A DNA stretch of 64,000 bases from Chitinivibrionales bacterium (GTDB taxonomy: Bacteria > Fibrobacterota > Chitinivibrionia > Chitinivibrionales > FEN-1185): positions 62,001-126,000 of the forward strand of contig DATJAL010000029.1 in assembly GCA_035516255.1 (NCBI GenBank), read 5' to 3'. The notes under the pieces are model-generated. The model saw nothing but the letters and a program-made list of their open reading frames with translations. It was not told where the DNA came from and made no database searches. A program made the position numbers and the translations under genes. Below are positions 7,272 through 18,700 of this stretch, piece by piece. Each line of letters begins with the position of its first letter. Position 1 is the stretch's first letter.

Positions 7272-8840
7272 ATGAGCGGCACCAGAAAAAAAGTCCTCTG
7301 GGCGGACGATGAGATAGAATTCCTCCGCGCGCACATCATGTTCCTCGAGACGCGCGGCTACAGCGTGACGCCCGTGTTTTCCGGCCATGACGCGATACAC
7401 CTGATCCAGGAAAATCCAAAGGCGTTCGACATTGTCCTGCTCGACGAGCAGATGCCGGGCAAGGACGGCCTTACCACGCTCGAGGAGATAAAGGAAATGG
7501 TGCCCGACCTGCCCGTGGTGATGGTGACCAAGAGCGAAGAGGAGCACCTCATGGACGAGGCGCTCGGCAAGAAAATAGACGGCTACCTCACCAAGCCGGT
7601 CAACCCGAGCCAGATCCTTTCGGTGTGCAAGAAGCTGCTCGATTCAAAGCAGATCATCTCCACGCAGATCACGCAGAAATTCGTGCGCAGCTATTCCGAC
7701 ATCCGGCTGTCGATGTCGACCCGCATGACCGCGAAAGAGTGGACCACCCTGTTCGACAACCTTACCAAATGGGACCTCGAGCTGGAGAAGGTGGAGGACG
7801 AAGGCCTGCGCCAGGCGCACGCGGGCCAGAAATCGGACTGCAACACGGCGTTCGGCGATTTCATCGCGGAAAACTACGTGCAGTGGCTCAAGGGCGAAAA
7901 CAACCCGCCGCTGCTCTCGCCGGGCGTGGTGGAGGCGTTTCTGGTGCCGCGGCTCAGGGAGGGCAAGAAGGTCTATTTCGTGGTGCTTGACTGCATGCGA
8001 CTCGACCAGTACTGCGCCATCGAGCTCCTGCTGCGCAAGTACTTCGACATCGAGCGCAATTATTTCTTTTCCATCCTGCCCACGGCCACGCCGTTCGCGC
8101 GCAACGCGCTGTTCGCGGGCAAATTCCCGCTCGACATCGCGCAGGACTATCCCGAGCTGTGGAAAACGCCGTCGGACGACGAGAGCAGCCTCAACCGGTT
8201 CGAGCGCCAGCTCCTCGCCCGCAAGCTCAAGGGCTGCGGCCTGGACTTTGCCGACGACCCGAAGTACGTCAAGATCCTTGACGCATCGGACTCAAAGGAG
8301 TTCCTCAAGAAGATCGGGTCCTACGAGAAGGACCGGCTCGTGTCCATCGTGGTGAACTTCGTTGACATGCTCACGCACAGCCGCTCCACCTCCACCATCC
8401 TGCAGGAGATCGCGCCCGACGAGGCCGCGTTCCGCTCCCTCACGCAGTCGTGGTTCCAGTTCTCCAACATTTTCGCGATCCTCAAGGAGTTCGCGGCGCA
8501 GGACTGCACCGTGATCCTCACCACCGACCACGGCAGCACCCTGTGCACGCGCGGCACCGAGGTGTACGGCAGCAGGGAGCTTTCCAAGAACCTGCGCTAC
8601 AAGTTCGGCGAGAACATCACCTGCGACGAGCGCCACGCGCTGTTCCTGAGCGATCCCACGGTGTTCAGGCTGCCCGCGTTCTCGCTCAATTCTTATTGCA
8701 TCATCGCGCGGGAGAATTACTACTTTGTCTATCCCGACAAGTTCGAGAATTTCCAGAAGCAGTACCAGAACAGCTTTCAGCACGGCGGGATATCGATGGA
8801 AGAGATTATTATTCCGCTCGCGGTGATGAAGCCAAAATAA
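7272..8840 (+). CDS. porX: PorX-like response regulator with PglZ (alkaline phosphatase superfamily) domain
   Basis: A 522-aa protein. Residues 6-125 form a receiver domain: acidic pair Asp12-Asp13, phosphoacceptor Asp58 in IVLLDEQMPG, Thr86 and Lys108 in YLTKPV. Instead of a DNA-binding output it has a helical linker and then a PglZ/alkaline-phosphatase-like domain from about residue 230: VVLDCMRLD (Asp240, Asp245), the threonine-containing PTATPFARNALF (270-281), and ILTTDHGS. These are the metal and phosphoryl-binding positions of the superfamily. This architecture defines PorX, the regulator of T9SS genes and cargo in Bacteroidota, which hydrolyses cyclic oligonucleotides in characterised members. 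I start at the ATG at 7272, because the earlier TTG at 7254 adds only six residues. The kinase gene precedes it and tsaE follows. Confidence 0.93.
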   Translation: MSGTRKKVLWADDEIEFLRAHIMFLETRGYSVTPVFSGHDAIHLIQENPKAFDIVLLDEQMPGKDGLTTLEEIKEMVPDLPVVMVTKSEEEHLMDEALGKKIDGYLTKPVNPSQILSVCKKLLDSKQIISTQITQKFVRSYSDIRLSMSTRMTAKEWTTLFDNLTKWDLELEKVEDEGLRQAHAGQKSDCNTAFGDFIAENYVQWLKGENNPPLLSPGVVEAFLVPRLREGKKVYFVVLDCMRLDQYCAIELLLRKYFDIERNYFFSILPTATPFARNALFAGKFPLDIAQDYPELWKTPSDDESSLNRFERQLLARKLKGCGLDFADDPKYVKILDASDSKEFLKKIGSYEKDRLVSIVVNFVDMLTHSRSTSTILQEIAPDEAAFRSLTQSWFQFSNIFAILKEFAAQDCTVILTTDHGSTLCTRGTEVYGSRELSKNLRYKFGENITCDERHALFLSDPTVFRLPAFSLNSYCIIARENYYFVYPDKFENFQKQYQNSFQHGGISMEEIIIPLAVMKPK

Positions 8841-8845
8841 GGTTT

Positions 8846-9069
8846 TGGTGGGGCAACCACTCCGTGGTTTCCCCCGGCCCCCGGCTTCCGCCGCCGCGTA
8901 CGTTTCTAAGGGCACGGCGTGCCGTGTCCCATGTGTAACAGCGCGGCGGAGGTGATCCGGGGGCACACCCCTTCCAGCGGAAACGTGCGCGAGTCGCAAC
9001 GCTTGCGCATTGCGAGCGCCACGTTTCCGCAACGCCTTCTCAGCGGAATGCCGCTTCGCGGCGATAAAA
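8846..9069 (+). repeat. structured intergenic repeat, family B type I
   Basis: It starts TTGGTGGGGCAACCACTCCG and ends AATGCCGCTTCGCGGCGATAAAA. The large 3' hairpin has arms GCGGAAACGTG and CACGTTTCCGC, a different sequence from the 3741 and 5514 copies but with pairing preserved. The first hairpin's loop holds a palindrome GGGCACGGCGTGCCGTGTCC at 8910-8929. Confidence 0.8.
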
Positions 9070-9087
9070 TTTTTTCTGAAGATTTTT

Positions 9088-9127
9088 CCCCCCTCCCTGA
9101 TCCGGTGAAGGGCAGGGGAGAGGTCAA
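9088..9127 (+). repeat. CCCTCTCC-type intergenic hairpin, family D
   Basis: The sequence CCCCCCTCCCTGATCCGGTG and then AGGGCAGGGGAGAGGTCAAA forms a hairpin. Related copies lie near 21131, 41927 and 46752. It sits just before tsaE. Confidence 0.5.
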
Positions 9128-9150
9128 AAGGGAAAACGGAAAACAAGCCC

Positions 9151-9564
9151 ATGCCCGAAAAAATCATCTCCCATTCGGTCGAGGAAACGCGCAAGGCGGG
9201 CGCACGGGTCGCAAGAACGGCCGGCGCCGGCGATGTGTTCGCCCTTACCGGCGAGCTCGGGACCGGCAAGACCGAGTTCGTGCGGGGGTTCGTGGAGGCG
9301 CTGTGCGGCCCGGCCGCGGTGCGGAGCCCAACGTTCTCTATTGTCAATATCCACGACGCGCCGGATTTTCCCGTCTACCACTTCGATTTCTACCGTCTCA
9401 AGAAAAAGGACGAGCTGCAGGAGATCGGGTTCTACGAGTATGTCACCGGCGGCGTCACCATCATCGAATGGGCGGACATGTTCCCGGAGGTGCTGCCGGA
9501 AAATGCGCGGCAAATTAAATTCATGGATAATGGGCAAAACGAACGGGTGATACTCTTGGATTGA
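9151..9564 (+). CDS. tsaE: tRNA threonylcarbamoyladenosine biosynthesis ATPase TsaE
   Basis: A 137-aa P-loop protein. The Walker A motif is GELGTGKT (residues 34-41), and the family-typical stretch SPTFSIVN and HFDFYRL follow, with IIEWADMFPE near residues 104-113. TsaE works with TsaB and TsaD to make t6A37 in ANN-decoding tRNAs. Length is normal. It follows porX on the same strand; a PorX-TsaE neighbourhood is, as I recall, common in Bacteroidota, which supports the PorX call. The start is the ATG shortly after a repeat; no strong ribosome-binding site is visible. No other t6A gene is in the window. Confidence 0.95.
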   Translation: MPEKIISHSVEETRKAGARVARTAGAGDVFALTGELGTGKTEFVRGFVEALCGPAAVRSPTFSIVNIHDAPDFPVYHFDFYRLKKKDELQEIGFYEYVTGGVTIIEWADMFPEVLPENARQIKFMDNGQNERVILLD

Positions 9565-9677
9565 ATATATTCCCCCTAAAAAAATCCTTTTTTACCTCTT
9601 TTTATTAGTCTCTTGTGGTGTGATCAGCGACTGATACAATATGGTGTATAGTATCTGTCAATTTACGCGTTTAAGTA

Positions 9678-9706
9678 TTGAATTTCTCATCCAATTACTA
9701 TATAAT
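9678..9706 (+). promoter_or_regulatory. sigma-70-type promoter for the giant Ig-repeat gene
   Basis: TTGAAT at 9678-9683, a 17-base spacer, and a perfect TATAAT at 9701-9706. Transcription would start near 9713 and leave an untranslated leader of about 60 nt before the ATG at 9775. This is the only strong promoter-like match in the gap 9565-9774. Confidence 0.65.
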
Positions 9707-9774
9707 AGATAGATGGGGAACCCTTTATCATTTTCGGCAGATCAGGACTGGATGAACAACAAGGCAGGCGCAAC

Positions 9775-12700
9775 ATGAGGATTGACAGATGGTGTACTGC
9801 GGCAATGATGGTTTTCATGGGGATGTTCGGATGGACGGCCACGACGGAGGCAGATGATTTTTCCCCGTGGAAGTATGCCAGCGACGTGAACCTCAACACG
9901 ACCGGCCTCGGCGTTTCGGGCGACGTTGCCGGGTTCCCGGTGCTCATAAGATTATCCGGCACGACTTTCACCCCGAGCATATTTTCACAAGCCAATAGCG
10001 ACGGATCGGACATCAGGTTTTCAAAATCAGATCATGTCACCGCGCTGCCTTATCAGATAGAGCGGTGGGACTTCGCGAATTCCGTAGCGGAGATATGGGT
10101 GAAGGTCGACGTGACCGGCGCCACCAACGGCGGGCAGACGCAGATAAGGATGTATTGGGGAAATTCGGGCGCGACGAGCCAGTCGAACGGGGCGAATGTT
10201 TTTAACAACGGGTATTTGGGTGCATACCATCTCAATGAAACAGGAAGCAACACTCCTAACGGATACGCCGACGCAACCGGCGTTTATTCCGCCACCGGAT
10301 ACAACATGGTGAGCGGCGACCAGGTTGCTGGACAAATCGCATTCGGTCAAAACTTTGGTGATGGGTATCATGGTAAATACCTTTCAATATTCGGAGGTAC
10401 AACCGGAACAGGGTGTCAGGTAAACGTAACAGCTGTTGATGCTAACGGAGCAATTACCACTATCAATACTACTCCTGTCAGTGGCGGTACAGGTTATGCC
10501 GTGGGTGATTACCTTCTTGTAGGAAACAGTGCGAATGGGGGACAGGGAAATAATGGAGTAGTCAAAGTCACCGCAGTATCAGGGACTGCTGCTTCCACCC
10601 TCGCTTTTGTCACGTGTCCTCATCAAGGCGGGTCTGGGGGCGGAGGGAATGTGGCAACAGTAAATATTACCGCTCCTACTGGCGCAATCACTGCTGCAAC
10701 TGTTGCAAATTACGGTGTTGCATATAATGTTGGTGATACCTTGCTCGTTGCTGGCGGCAACGGCGATGGAAAGCTACTCGTAGCAACTACAAATACAACG
10801 AACGGGGGACAATGGGGCTTCGGAGCTAAGACGGTAACCATACTCTCGGGGGGATCAGGTTATACTACCGCGAATGGAGTTTCTACCACAGATAAAAACT
10901 GGTATACCACTGGCACGAAGGCAACAACAAAACTCGGGCCGGGCCTTACTTTTGCAAGCGCCCCCAACTTCACGTTTTCGGCGTGGGCATGGTCTTCTGG
11001 GACCGCAGACGCAGACGTTTTGTTTTCATTGACAAAGGCGACCAACGGTAATTGTATAAAACTGAAACGGCACGATGCTAACAATTTAACGGTTGCATTC
11101 ACGACGAACGGTGCAGAAACCTACACGACAAGCAATAACTTTCCCAATCCCTCTTCTTCATGGGTCCATGTCGGCTTCACAGTCACCAACACAGGTACCT
11201 GCGCCGTTTATATAAATGGAACCCCACAAGCCATTACAACAACGCCAACCGCCATTTCAACCGGCTCATATTATTTCAATTATTTGGGTTCAGACTATTA
11301 CATGAACCCATGTCAACTGTTCCAAGGAAAGTTTAACGAGGCTGAAATATCAAATGTCGCCCGTTCCGCCGACTGGATGATGCTCGCGTATCAATCTCAG
11401 AAGACGGGCGCTTCCTGGTTTTCCTTCACCCCGATCGCCTCCTCTGCCCCGACCATTGTCACCCAACCCACAAATCAGACCGTCAGCGTCGGTTCTGTCG
11501 CCTCCTTCTCAGTTGTCGCCAACGGCGGCGGACTTTCATATCAATGGCAGCGCAGCAACGACGGCGGCTCGACATGGAACAATGTGTCGGGCGGCGCGGG
11601 CGGCACCACGGCCAACTACACTCTCACCACGGTCGCCGGCGACAACGGCGCCCAGTTCCGCTGCTATGTCTCCAATTCCTATGGCAACGTGACCTCGAAC
11701 GCGGCCACGCTCACCGTTACCTGTACGAACCCTTCCATTTCCGGCAATCCTCAGAACACCACCGTCAACGCCGGCCAGACCGCGACCTTCACGGTCACGG
11801 CGAGCGGTTCGAACCTCTCGTATCAATGGCAGCGCAACACGGGCACCTGGACCAATGTCGGCACGAACTCCGCCTCGTACGGCTTTACAACCGCGTATCC
11901 CGCCGACAACGGCGCCCAGTTCCGGTGCGTGGTTTCCGGCGCTTGCGGGAGTCCGGTCACCTCGGGCACGGCCACGCTTACGGTGCAGTGCCCGCTTGCC
12001 ACGATCACGGCCCAGCCGACCAACCAGTCGGCCTCGGGCGGAAACCCGGTCACCTTCAGCATCACGGCATCGGGCTCCGTTACCTACCAGTGGCTGCGCA
12101 GCGACAACAGCGGCGGATCATGGTATACGCCTTCGGGCACGACCACGAACTCCTCATACACATTTACAACTGCGTATCCTGCGGACAATGGCTCATGGTA
12201 TGAATGTAATGTCACCAACTCCTGCGGAACCGTCACTTCTAATCACGCGACGCTCACCGTTTCCCCGGCCTGCGTTCCGCCGTCGATCTCGGCGGGGCCC
12301 GTGACCCAGACCATTCCGGCGGGAGACAATGTCACGTTCAGCGTGACCGCGACCGGCGACGGCCTCGTTTACCAATGGCAATACAGCACCGACAACGGCA
12401 CCACGTGGAACCCATGGACCATCGGCACCGGGTACACGACCGCGACCCTCACCTTTGCCACGAGCGATGTCGTGAACGGGTATTATTTCCGCTGCCAGAT
12501 CACCGGCACCTGCGGTAACGCGACATCGGGTTCGGCCGTTCTCAATGTATGCGATCCGCCCTTCGTGAGTCAGGACCCGCAGAACCAAAGCGTGCTGGCG
12601 GGACAGAACGCTTCCTTTACCATTTCCGCGGCCGGGCCGAACATCTCTTATCAGTGGTTCTGCGATTCCGGAAGCGGGATTTTTCATCCGATTTCCGGGC

Positions 12701-15700
12701 AGACAGGCACGATTTTATCGTTCACGGCCTCGCAATCCCAAGACGGCTACCAATATCTTTGCATGGTGAGCAATTCATGTGATTTCGTGAATTCAAACGA
12801 AGCCACGCTTTCGGTCTGCACGCCCACGGCCATCACTTCGCAGCCGTCAAATGTCAACGTGACCGCGGGGCAGCCGGCATCGTTTACCGTTGCGGCCATC
12901 GGCAGCGGAACGCTCACGTACCAATGGCAGTACAGCCTGAACGGCGGAGGCACCTGGGGCAATGTGCCGTCGGGCGGGACCGCGGCCACCTATTCATTCA
13001 CGACATCGTCGTCGGACAACGGCAGTCTTTACAAATGCCTTGTCTCCAACGGGTGCGCGACGCCCGCGGTTTCGAACAACGCGACGCTCACCGTATGCAC
13101 GCCGCCGTCGCTGGCCTCCCAGCCGGTGAACTGGTCTGGCGTGGCCGGCAACACCGCTTCATTTTCCATAACAGTCCCCGGCAACGTGACGAGTCCCTCG
13201 TATCAATGGCAGAAGAGCACCAACGGCGGGTCATCCTGGAGCAATGTGACGCTCGGCACCGGCGGGAACACGCCGTCGTACAGTTTCACCACCCAGGGAA
13301 GCGACAACGGCAGCCAGTATCATTGCGTCGTGACCAACTCGTGCGGCACGGCCACTTCGAACGCGGCGCTCGCGACGGTGTGCGTTCCGGCCTCGATCAC
13401 GGGTAATCCTTCCAACCAGAACGTCATTGACGGCGGCGGCGCCACGTTCACCGTGACCGCGGCGGGCGGCGGCACCATCTACTATCAGTGGCAGCAAAGT
13501 ACCGACGGCGGCAACACCTGGTCCATCATCGGTGGCGCGACCTCGGCGAGTTACGCCTTTACCGCCAACATCGGCGAGAACGGCTACCAATACCGGTGCG
13601 GCGCACTTGTCAATGGCTGCGGCGGCACGGCTTATTCGGCGGCGGCCGCGCTTTCGGTGTGCATACCTCCGGCCATCACCGCGAATCCGTCGAACCAATC
13701 GGTCAACGCGGGCTCCACGGCATCGTTCAGTGCAGCAGCATCGGGCAGCGGAACAATTTCATACCAGTGGCAGCAGAGCGCCGACGGCGGGTCGACGTGG
13801 AACCCGATAGGCGGGGCCACATCGGCAACCTACGGCTTTACCGCGGCGGCAAATCAGGACCAGTACCGCTTCCGGTGCCAGGCGAGCAACGGCTGCGGCA
13901 GCGCCGCGTTGTCGGCCGCCGCGGTGCTTACCGTGTGTTCGCAGGCCGCGGTGAGCGTCGGCCCGTCGCCGCAGAGCGTCACGGCCGGGGCGAACGCGAC
14001 GTTCTCGATAACCGCCACCGGCACGCCGTTGATTTCGTACCAGTGGCAGGTGAGCACCGACAACGGCAGCACCTGGAACAACGTGACGAGCGGCGGTCTC
14101 GCCGCGACCTATACGTTTACAACCGCAACGGGAGAGAACGGGTGGCAGTACCGGTGCGCCGTGTCGACGGGCTGCTTTACAACCGCGTATTCGCCTGCAG
14201 CGCTGCTTACGGTGTGCACGCCGCCGTCGATCACCCAGCAGCCCGTGTCGCAGCCGGGCAAGCAGGTGGGCGACCAGGTGACCTTCACGGTGACCGTGCC
14301 GGCCGAGGTCACGGCGCCGGTCAATTACCAGTGGCAGAAAAGCACCGACGGCGGGACGACGTGGCCCCCCGCGCCCGGAGCGAGCACGTCGTCGTCGTAC
14401 ACCTTTACGGTTGCGAGCGGCGACGGCACCGCGCAGTTCAGGTGCTACATCACCAACGGCTGCGGCCAGATCTATTCCAACGCGGTCAACATCGGCGTGT
14501 GCACGGCCGTTTCCATCACGTCGAACCCGTCGGCGCAGAACGTGACCGCGGGCAACGCGGCGACGTTCACGGTGGCGGCCACCGGCGTTCCCGCGCCTTC
14601 GTATCAGTGGCAGGTAAGCGTTGACAATCAGGCAACGTGGAACAACGTGGCGCTCAACGGCACGTCGGCGGCCTACACCTTCACCACCGCGTCGACCGAC
14701 AACGGCAGCTATTTCCGGTGCAACGTGACCAACGGGTGCGGCTCGCCCGCGACGTCGGCCTCGGCGCTGCTCACGGTGTGCACGCCGCCGTCGATCTCGC
14801 AGCAACCGACCAACCCCGGAACCGTGATCGCGGGCTCGCCGATAACCCTTACGGTCGCGGTGCCTGTGGTCGTGACGTCGCCGTCGTTCCAGTGGCAGCG
14901 GAGCCTCGACACCGGGAAAACATGGAACAATGTGGCGACCGGCGGGGCCGCCGCGTCGTACAACTTCACTTCGGCATCGACCGACAACGGAGTGCAGGTC
15001 AGGTGCATGGTATCCAATTCCTGCGGCACGGTGTATTCGAGCGTGATCACCCTCGCGGTGTGCACGCCCGTGGCAATCGCCGGCAATCCCGGCAACCAGA
15101 GCGTGACCGCGGGCCAGAACGCGACCTTCACGGTGACCGCGACGGGCAGCGGCACCCTTCTTTACCAATGGGACTACAGCGCCAACGGCGGCGCCACGTG
15201 GAGCAACGTGCTGTCGGGCGGCACGGCCGCGTCGCTCGTCGTGGCCACGACGTCGAACCTTGACGGATACAAATACCGCTGCAACGTGTCGAACGGCTGC
15301 GGCAGCCCCGCGGTCTCGGCGGCCGCCAGCCTGTCGGTGTGCACGCCGCCGTCCATCGCAACGCAGCCCGTGCCGCCGCCGCTCAAGAACGTGGGCGATC
15401 CCGTGACGATCTCGGTCACGGTGCCCGCCCAGGTGACGAGCCCCGCCTATCAGTGGCAGCGCAGCGGCGACAACGGCGCGACGTGGCAAAGCGCTTCGGG
15501 CGCGTCCGCGACCACGGCCACCTACACCTTCACGGCCGCCGCCGGCGACTTCGGCGCGCAATACCGGTGCGTCGTGAGCAACGGCTGCGGCACGGCAACG
15601 TCCAACGCCGTGACCCTTTCGGTGTGCACGCAGGCGGCGGTGACCGTTCCGCCCGCGCCGCAGAGCGTGACGGCGGGCCAGAACGCGACCTTCACGGTGA

Positions 15701-18700
15701 CCGCGACCGGCACGCCGTCGGTATCGTACCAGTGGCAGTACAGCGCCGACACCGGCAAGACGTGGACGAACGTCGCGGTCGGCGGGACCGCGGCATCCTA
15801 TACCTTTACATCCGCGACGGCCAACAACGCGTGGCAGTACCGCGCGGCCGTCTCCACCGGCTGCGGCACGGTGGTCTATTCGGCGGCCGCCCTGCTTTCG
15901 GTGTGCACGCCGCCGTCGGTCTTACAGCCGCCCGCGTCGCAGACGGACATGATCGGCCAGAGCGTCACGTTCGGGGTGGTGGTACCGCCCGAAGTGACGT
16001 CGCCCGCGTACCAGTGGCAGCGGAGCCCCGACGGCAACACATGGACAAATGCGACAGGCGCCACCGCCGCGACCGCCTCGTACACCTTCACCGTGGCGGC
16101 GGGCGACGACGGCGCCCGCTTCCGCTGCGTCGTCACCAACGGTTGCGGAACGGTGAATTCCGCCGCCGCGACGCTCACGATCTGCACCCCGGCTTCGATC
16201 ACCATGGCACCCGTTGACCAGAGCACCGTGGCGGGCCAGAACGTTACGTTCTCGGTGGCGGCGGCCGGCAGCGCGCCGCTGTCGTACCAGTGGCAGACCA
16301 GCCCCGACAGCATCACGTGGAGCCCCGTTTCCTCGGGCGGGACGGCGGCGTCGTACACGTTCGCTTCCGCCACGAGCGAGGACCTTTCGTATTTCCGGTG
16401 CGTGGTGTCGGGCAACTGCGGAACGCCGGCGGTATCGCCCGGCGGCCGGCTGCACGTGTGCACGCCGCCGCATGTGGTCTCCCAGCCCGGCAACCAGGAC
16501 AAAAACCTCGGCGACACCGCCGTGTTCGGCGTCACCTGCACCGGATCGTCACTGGCGTACCAGTGGCAGCGCAGCCCCACCGGCACAACATGGACAAATG
16601 CGACTGCCGGGACCGGCGCCGCCACCGCGATGTACCGGCTCGTTTCAACGGCCGGCGACGACAGCGCGCGCTTCCGCTGCATGGTGACCAACGGCTGCGG
16701 CAGGGACTCGTCGGCGGCGGCAATGCTGCTCGTGTGTTCTCCTCCGTCAATAGCGGCCCAGCCCAAGGACACCAGCGTGGTGACGGGCGGCACCGCCACC
16801 TTCAGGGTCGGCTTCGTCGGCACCCTGCCGCAGTACCAGTGGCAGAAAAGCAGCGACGGCCTCGTGTGGAACGACACCGCGGGCGCCACGGCCGCGGCGT
16901 TCGCCTTCACCGCAAAAGCGACGGACAACGGCCTGCGGTTCCGCTGCTACATCAAGAGCAAATGCGGCGACGTCATCTCGAACCCGGCCGTGCTCACGGT
17001 GTGCGACCCGGCGGCGATCACGGCCCAGACCGTGGCCAACGACACGCTGATCTCTGGCGCCACCGTGGTGTTCGGCGTCACCGCCACCGGAACCTCGCGC
17101 ACCTACCAGTGGCAGAGGAGGGGAGCGGCCGACACCGGATTCATGGCCATTCCCGCGGCCGCCGCGGCCACCTACGCGTTCGTGGCACAGACGCCGGACA
17201 GCGGCGCGCGCTACCGGTGCTTGGTGAGCGCCTCCTGCGGCGCGCCCGCGGTAAGCGCGGTCGCGCTGCTCACCGTCTACGGCAGGGTGCACGCCGCCTT
17301 CGGCGCGGTCCCGGCCGCGGGCCAGGTGCCCCTGTCCGTTTCGTTCTACGATTCGTCAAGCGGCAATTTCTCGACGAGGGCGTGGGACTTCGGCGACAGC
17401 ACCGTGGACACGGTCTCGAAGAACCCGGCGCACTCCTTCACGCGGGCCGGCACCTACACCGTGCGGCTCGCCGTGACCGGTGTGGGCGGCACCGACACAG
17501 CGTCGCTGTCGGTCTTCGCGTACAACCCGGGCGGCAACCCGATCCAGATGACGGGCGCCTATGTTACGCCGCAGAAGATCCGCGTCACCCTCACCGGGTA
17601 CAACGCGATCGCGCCGCCGTCGCCGTCGGTTTCCGCGGATTCCGTGGGGCTCTGGTACACCGTTGCGTCGTGGCCGCAGACCCGCGGCCAGTCGACCTTC
17701 ATAAAGTATTACACGCCGGCAGCGCTGCGCGCGGGCGGGGCCACGTTCACCGACGTCATCGACGTGCCCGCGCTCACCGGCAAAGACAGCGTGTACGGCA
17801 TCATGAGCGACATTCTTTGGAGCGACCGAAAGACCACGCCGTTTGACAGCGGCAACGGTGCGCTGGTGCTCATGCGCGACACCATGCCCATCGCCGACTC
17901 ACTCCTTATTTCGGGCGTTTACATTCCGGACGATACGGCCCGCATCTATCTCGACAACGCCGCCGGCATCGACACGTCGCGCGTGGACTCGGTGGGCGTG
18001 TGGTACAGCCTGGCCACCGACACGGTGAACTTCAAGGACCAGGCCTTTACAAAATGGTTCGCCGCCGCCGACGTGGTGAAGGCGGGATCCCGGTACGTGT
18101 ACTCGATTGTCAACTCCCAGTTCAACAACGAGCAGAAGACCATGTACGCCGCCGTCGAGCTCCATGGCAAGAACGGCCGCTACAGCCCGCCGCTTTCGAC
18201 GTCGTTTACCGTGGGCAAGCAGCGGCCGCACAACCCGATCCACCTCGCGGCGCATGCGCTGTCGGCCACGCGGATCAGGCTCACCTGGAACAATCTCGCC
18301 GCGTACGGGATCGAGCGGATGATCATCTGGTACCGCACCGGCTCGCCGGTGCCGCTCTCCGTTGACGTCACCTCGCTCCATCTGGACTCGCTCGTGCCCG
18401 GCGTCTCCGACACCGTCATCATCGGGAACAAGTTCAGCGAAGACACCCGGTACTTCTTTGGCGCACAGGTGTTCAAGGGAGGGCTGTGGTCGGCCATCAC
18501 CGACTCGTCGAGCGCGACCGATTCAACGCTCAAGGCGGGCGACACGCTGCCGTACAACAGCGTGCAGGTGAAGAGCCTCGTCTTCGACACCTCGGTCAAC
18601 CAGCTCAGGGTGTGCTGGAGCGTCAACATGGCGCAGGCCGAAAGCCTGCAGGTGGGCATATTGTACTCGACCGACGGCCCGCCGACCGTGAACACCGGCC

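Noticed and set aside
9707-9774. Leader of the giant Ig gene as a riboswitch (c-di-GMP type)
   Set aside because: I saw no conserved core of any riboswitch I know; the leader is short, about 60 nt.
13759-15561. 600-codon open frame on the minus strand opposite the Ig array
   Set aside because: It is an antisense shadow of GC-rich repeats; the translation is Arg/Gly/Ala/His-rich with no domain and repeats itself with the Ig period.
16290-17846. 518-codon plus-strand frame overlapping the Ig protein in another frame
   Set aside because: Out-of-frame reading of repeats; the main frame is continuous and domain-rich.
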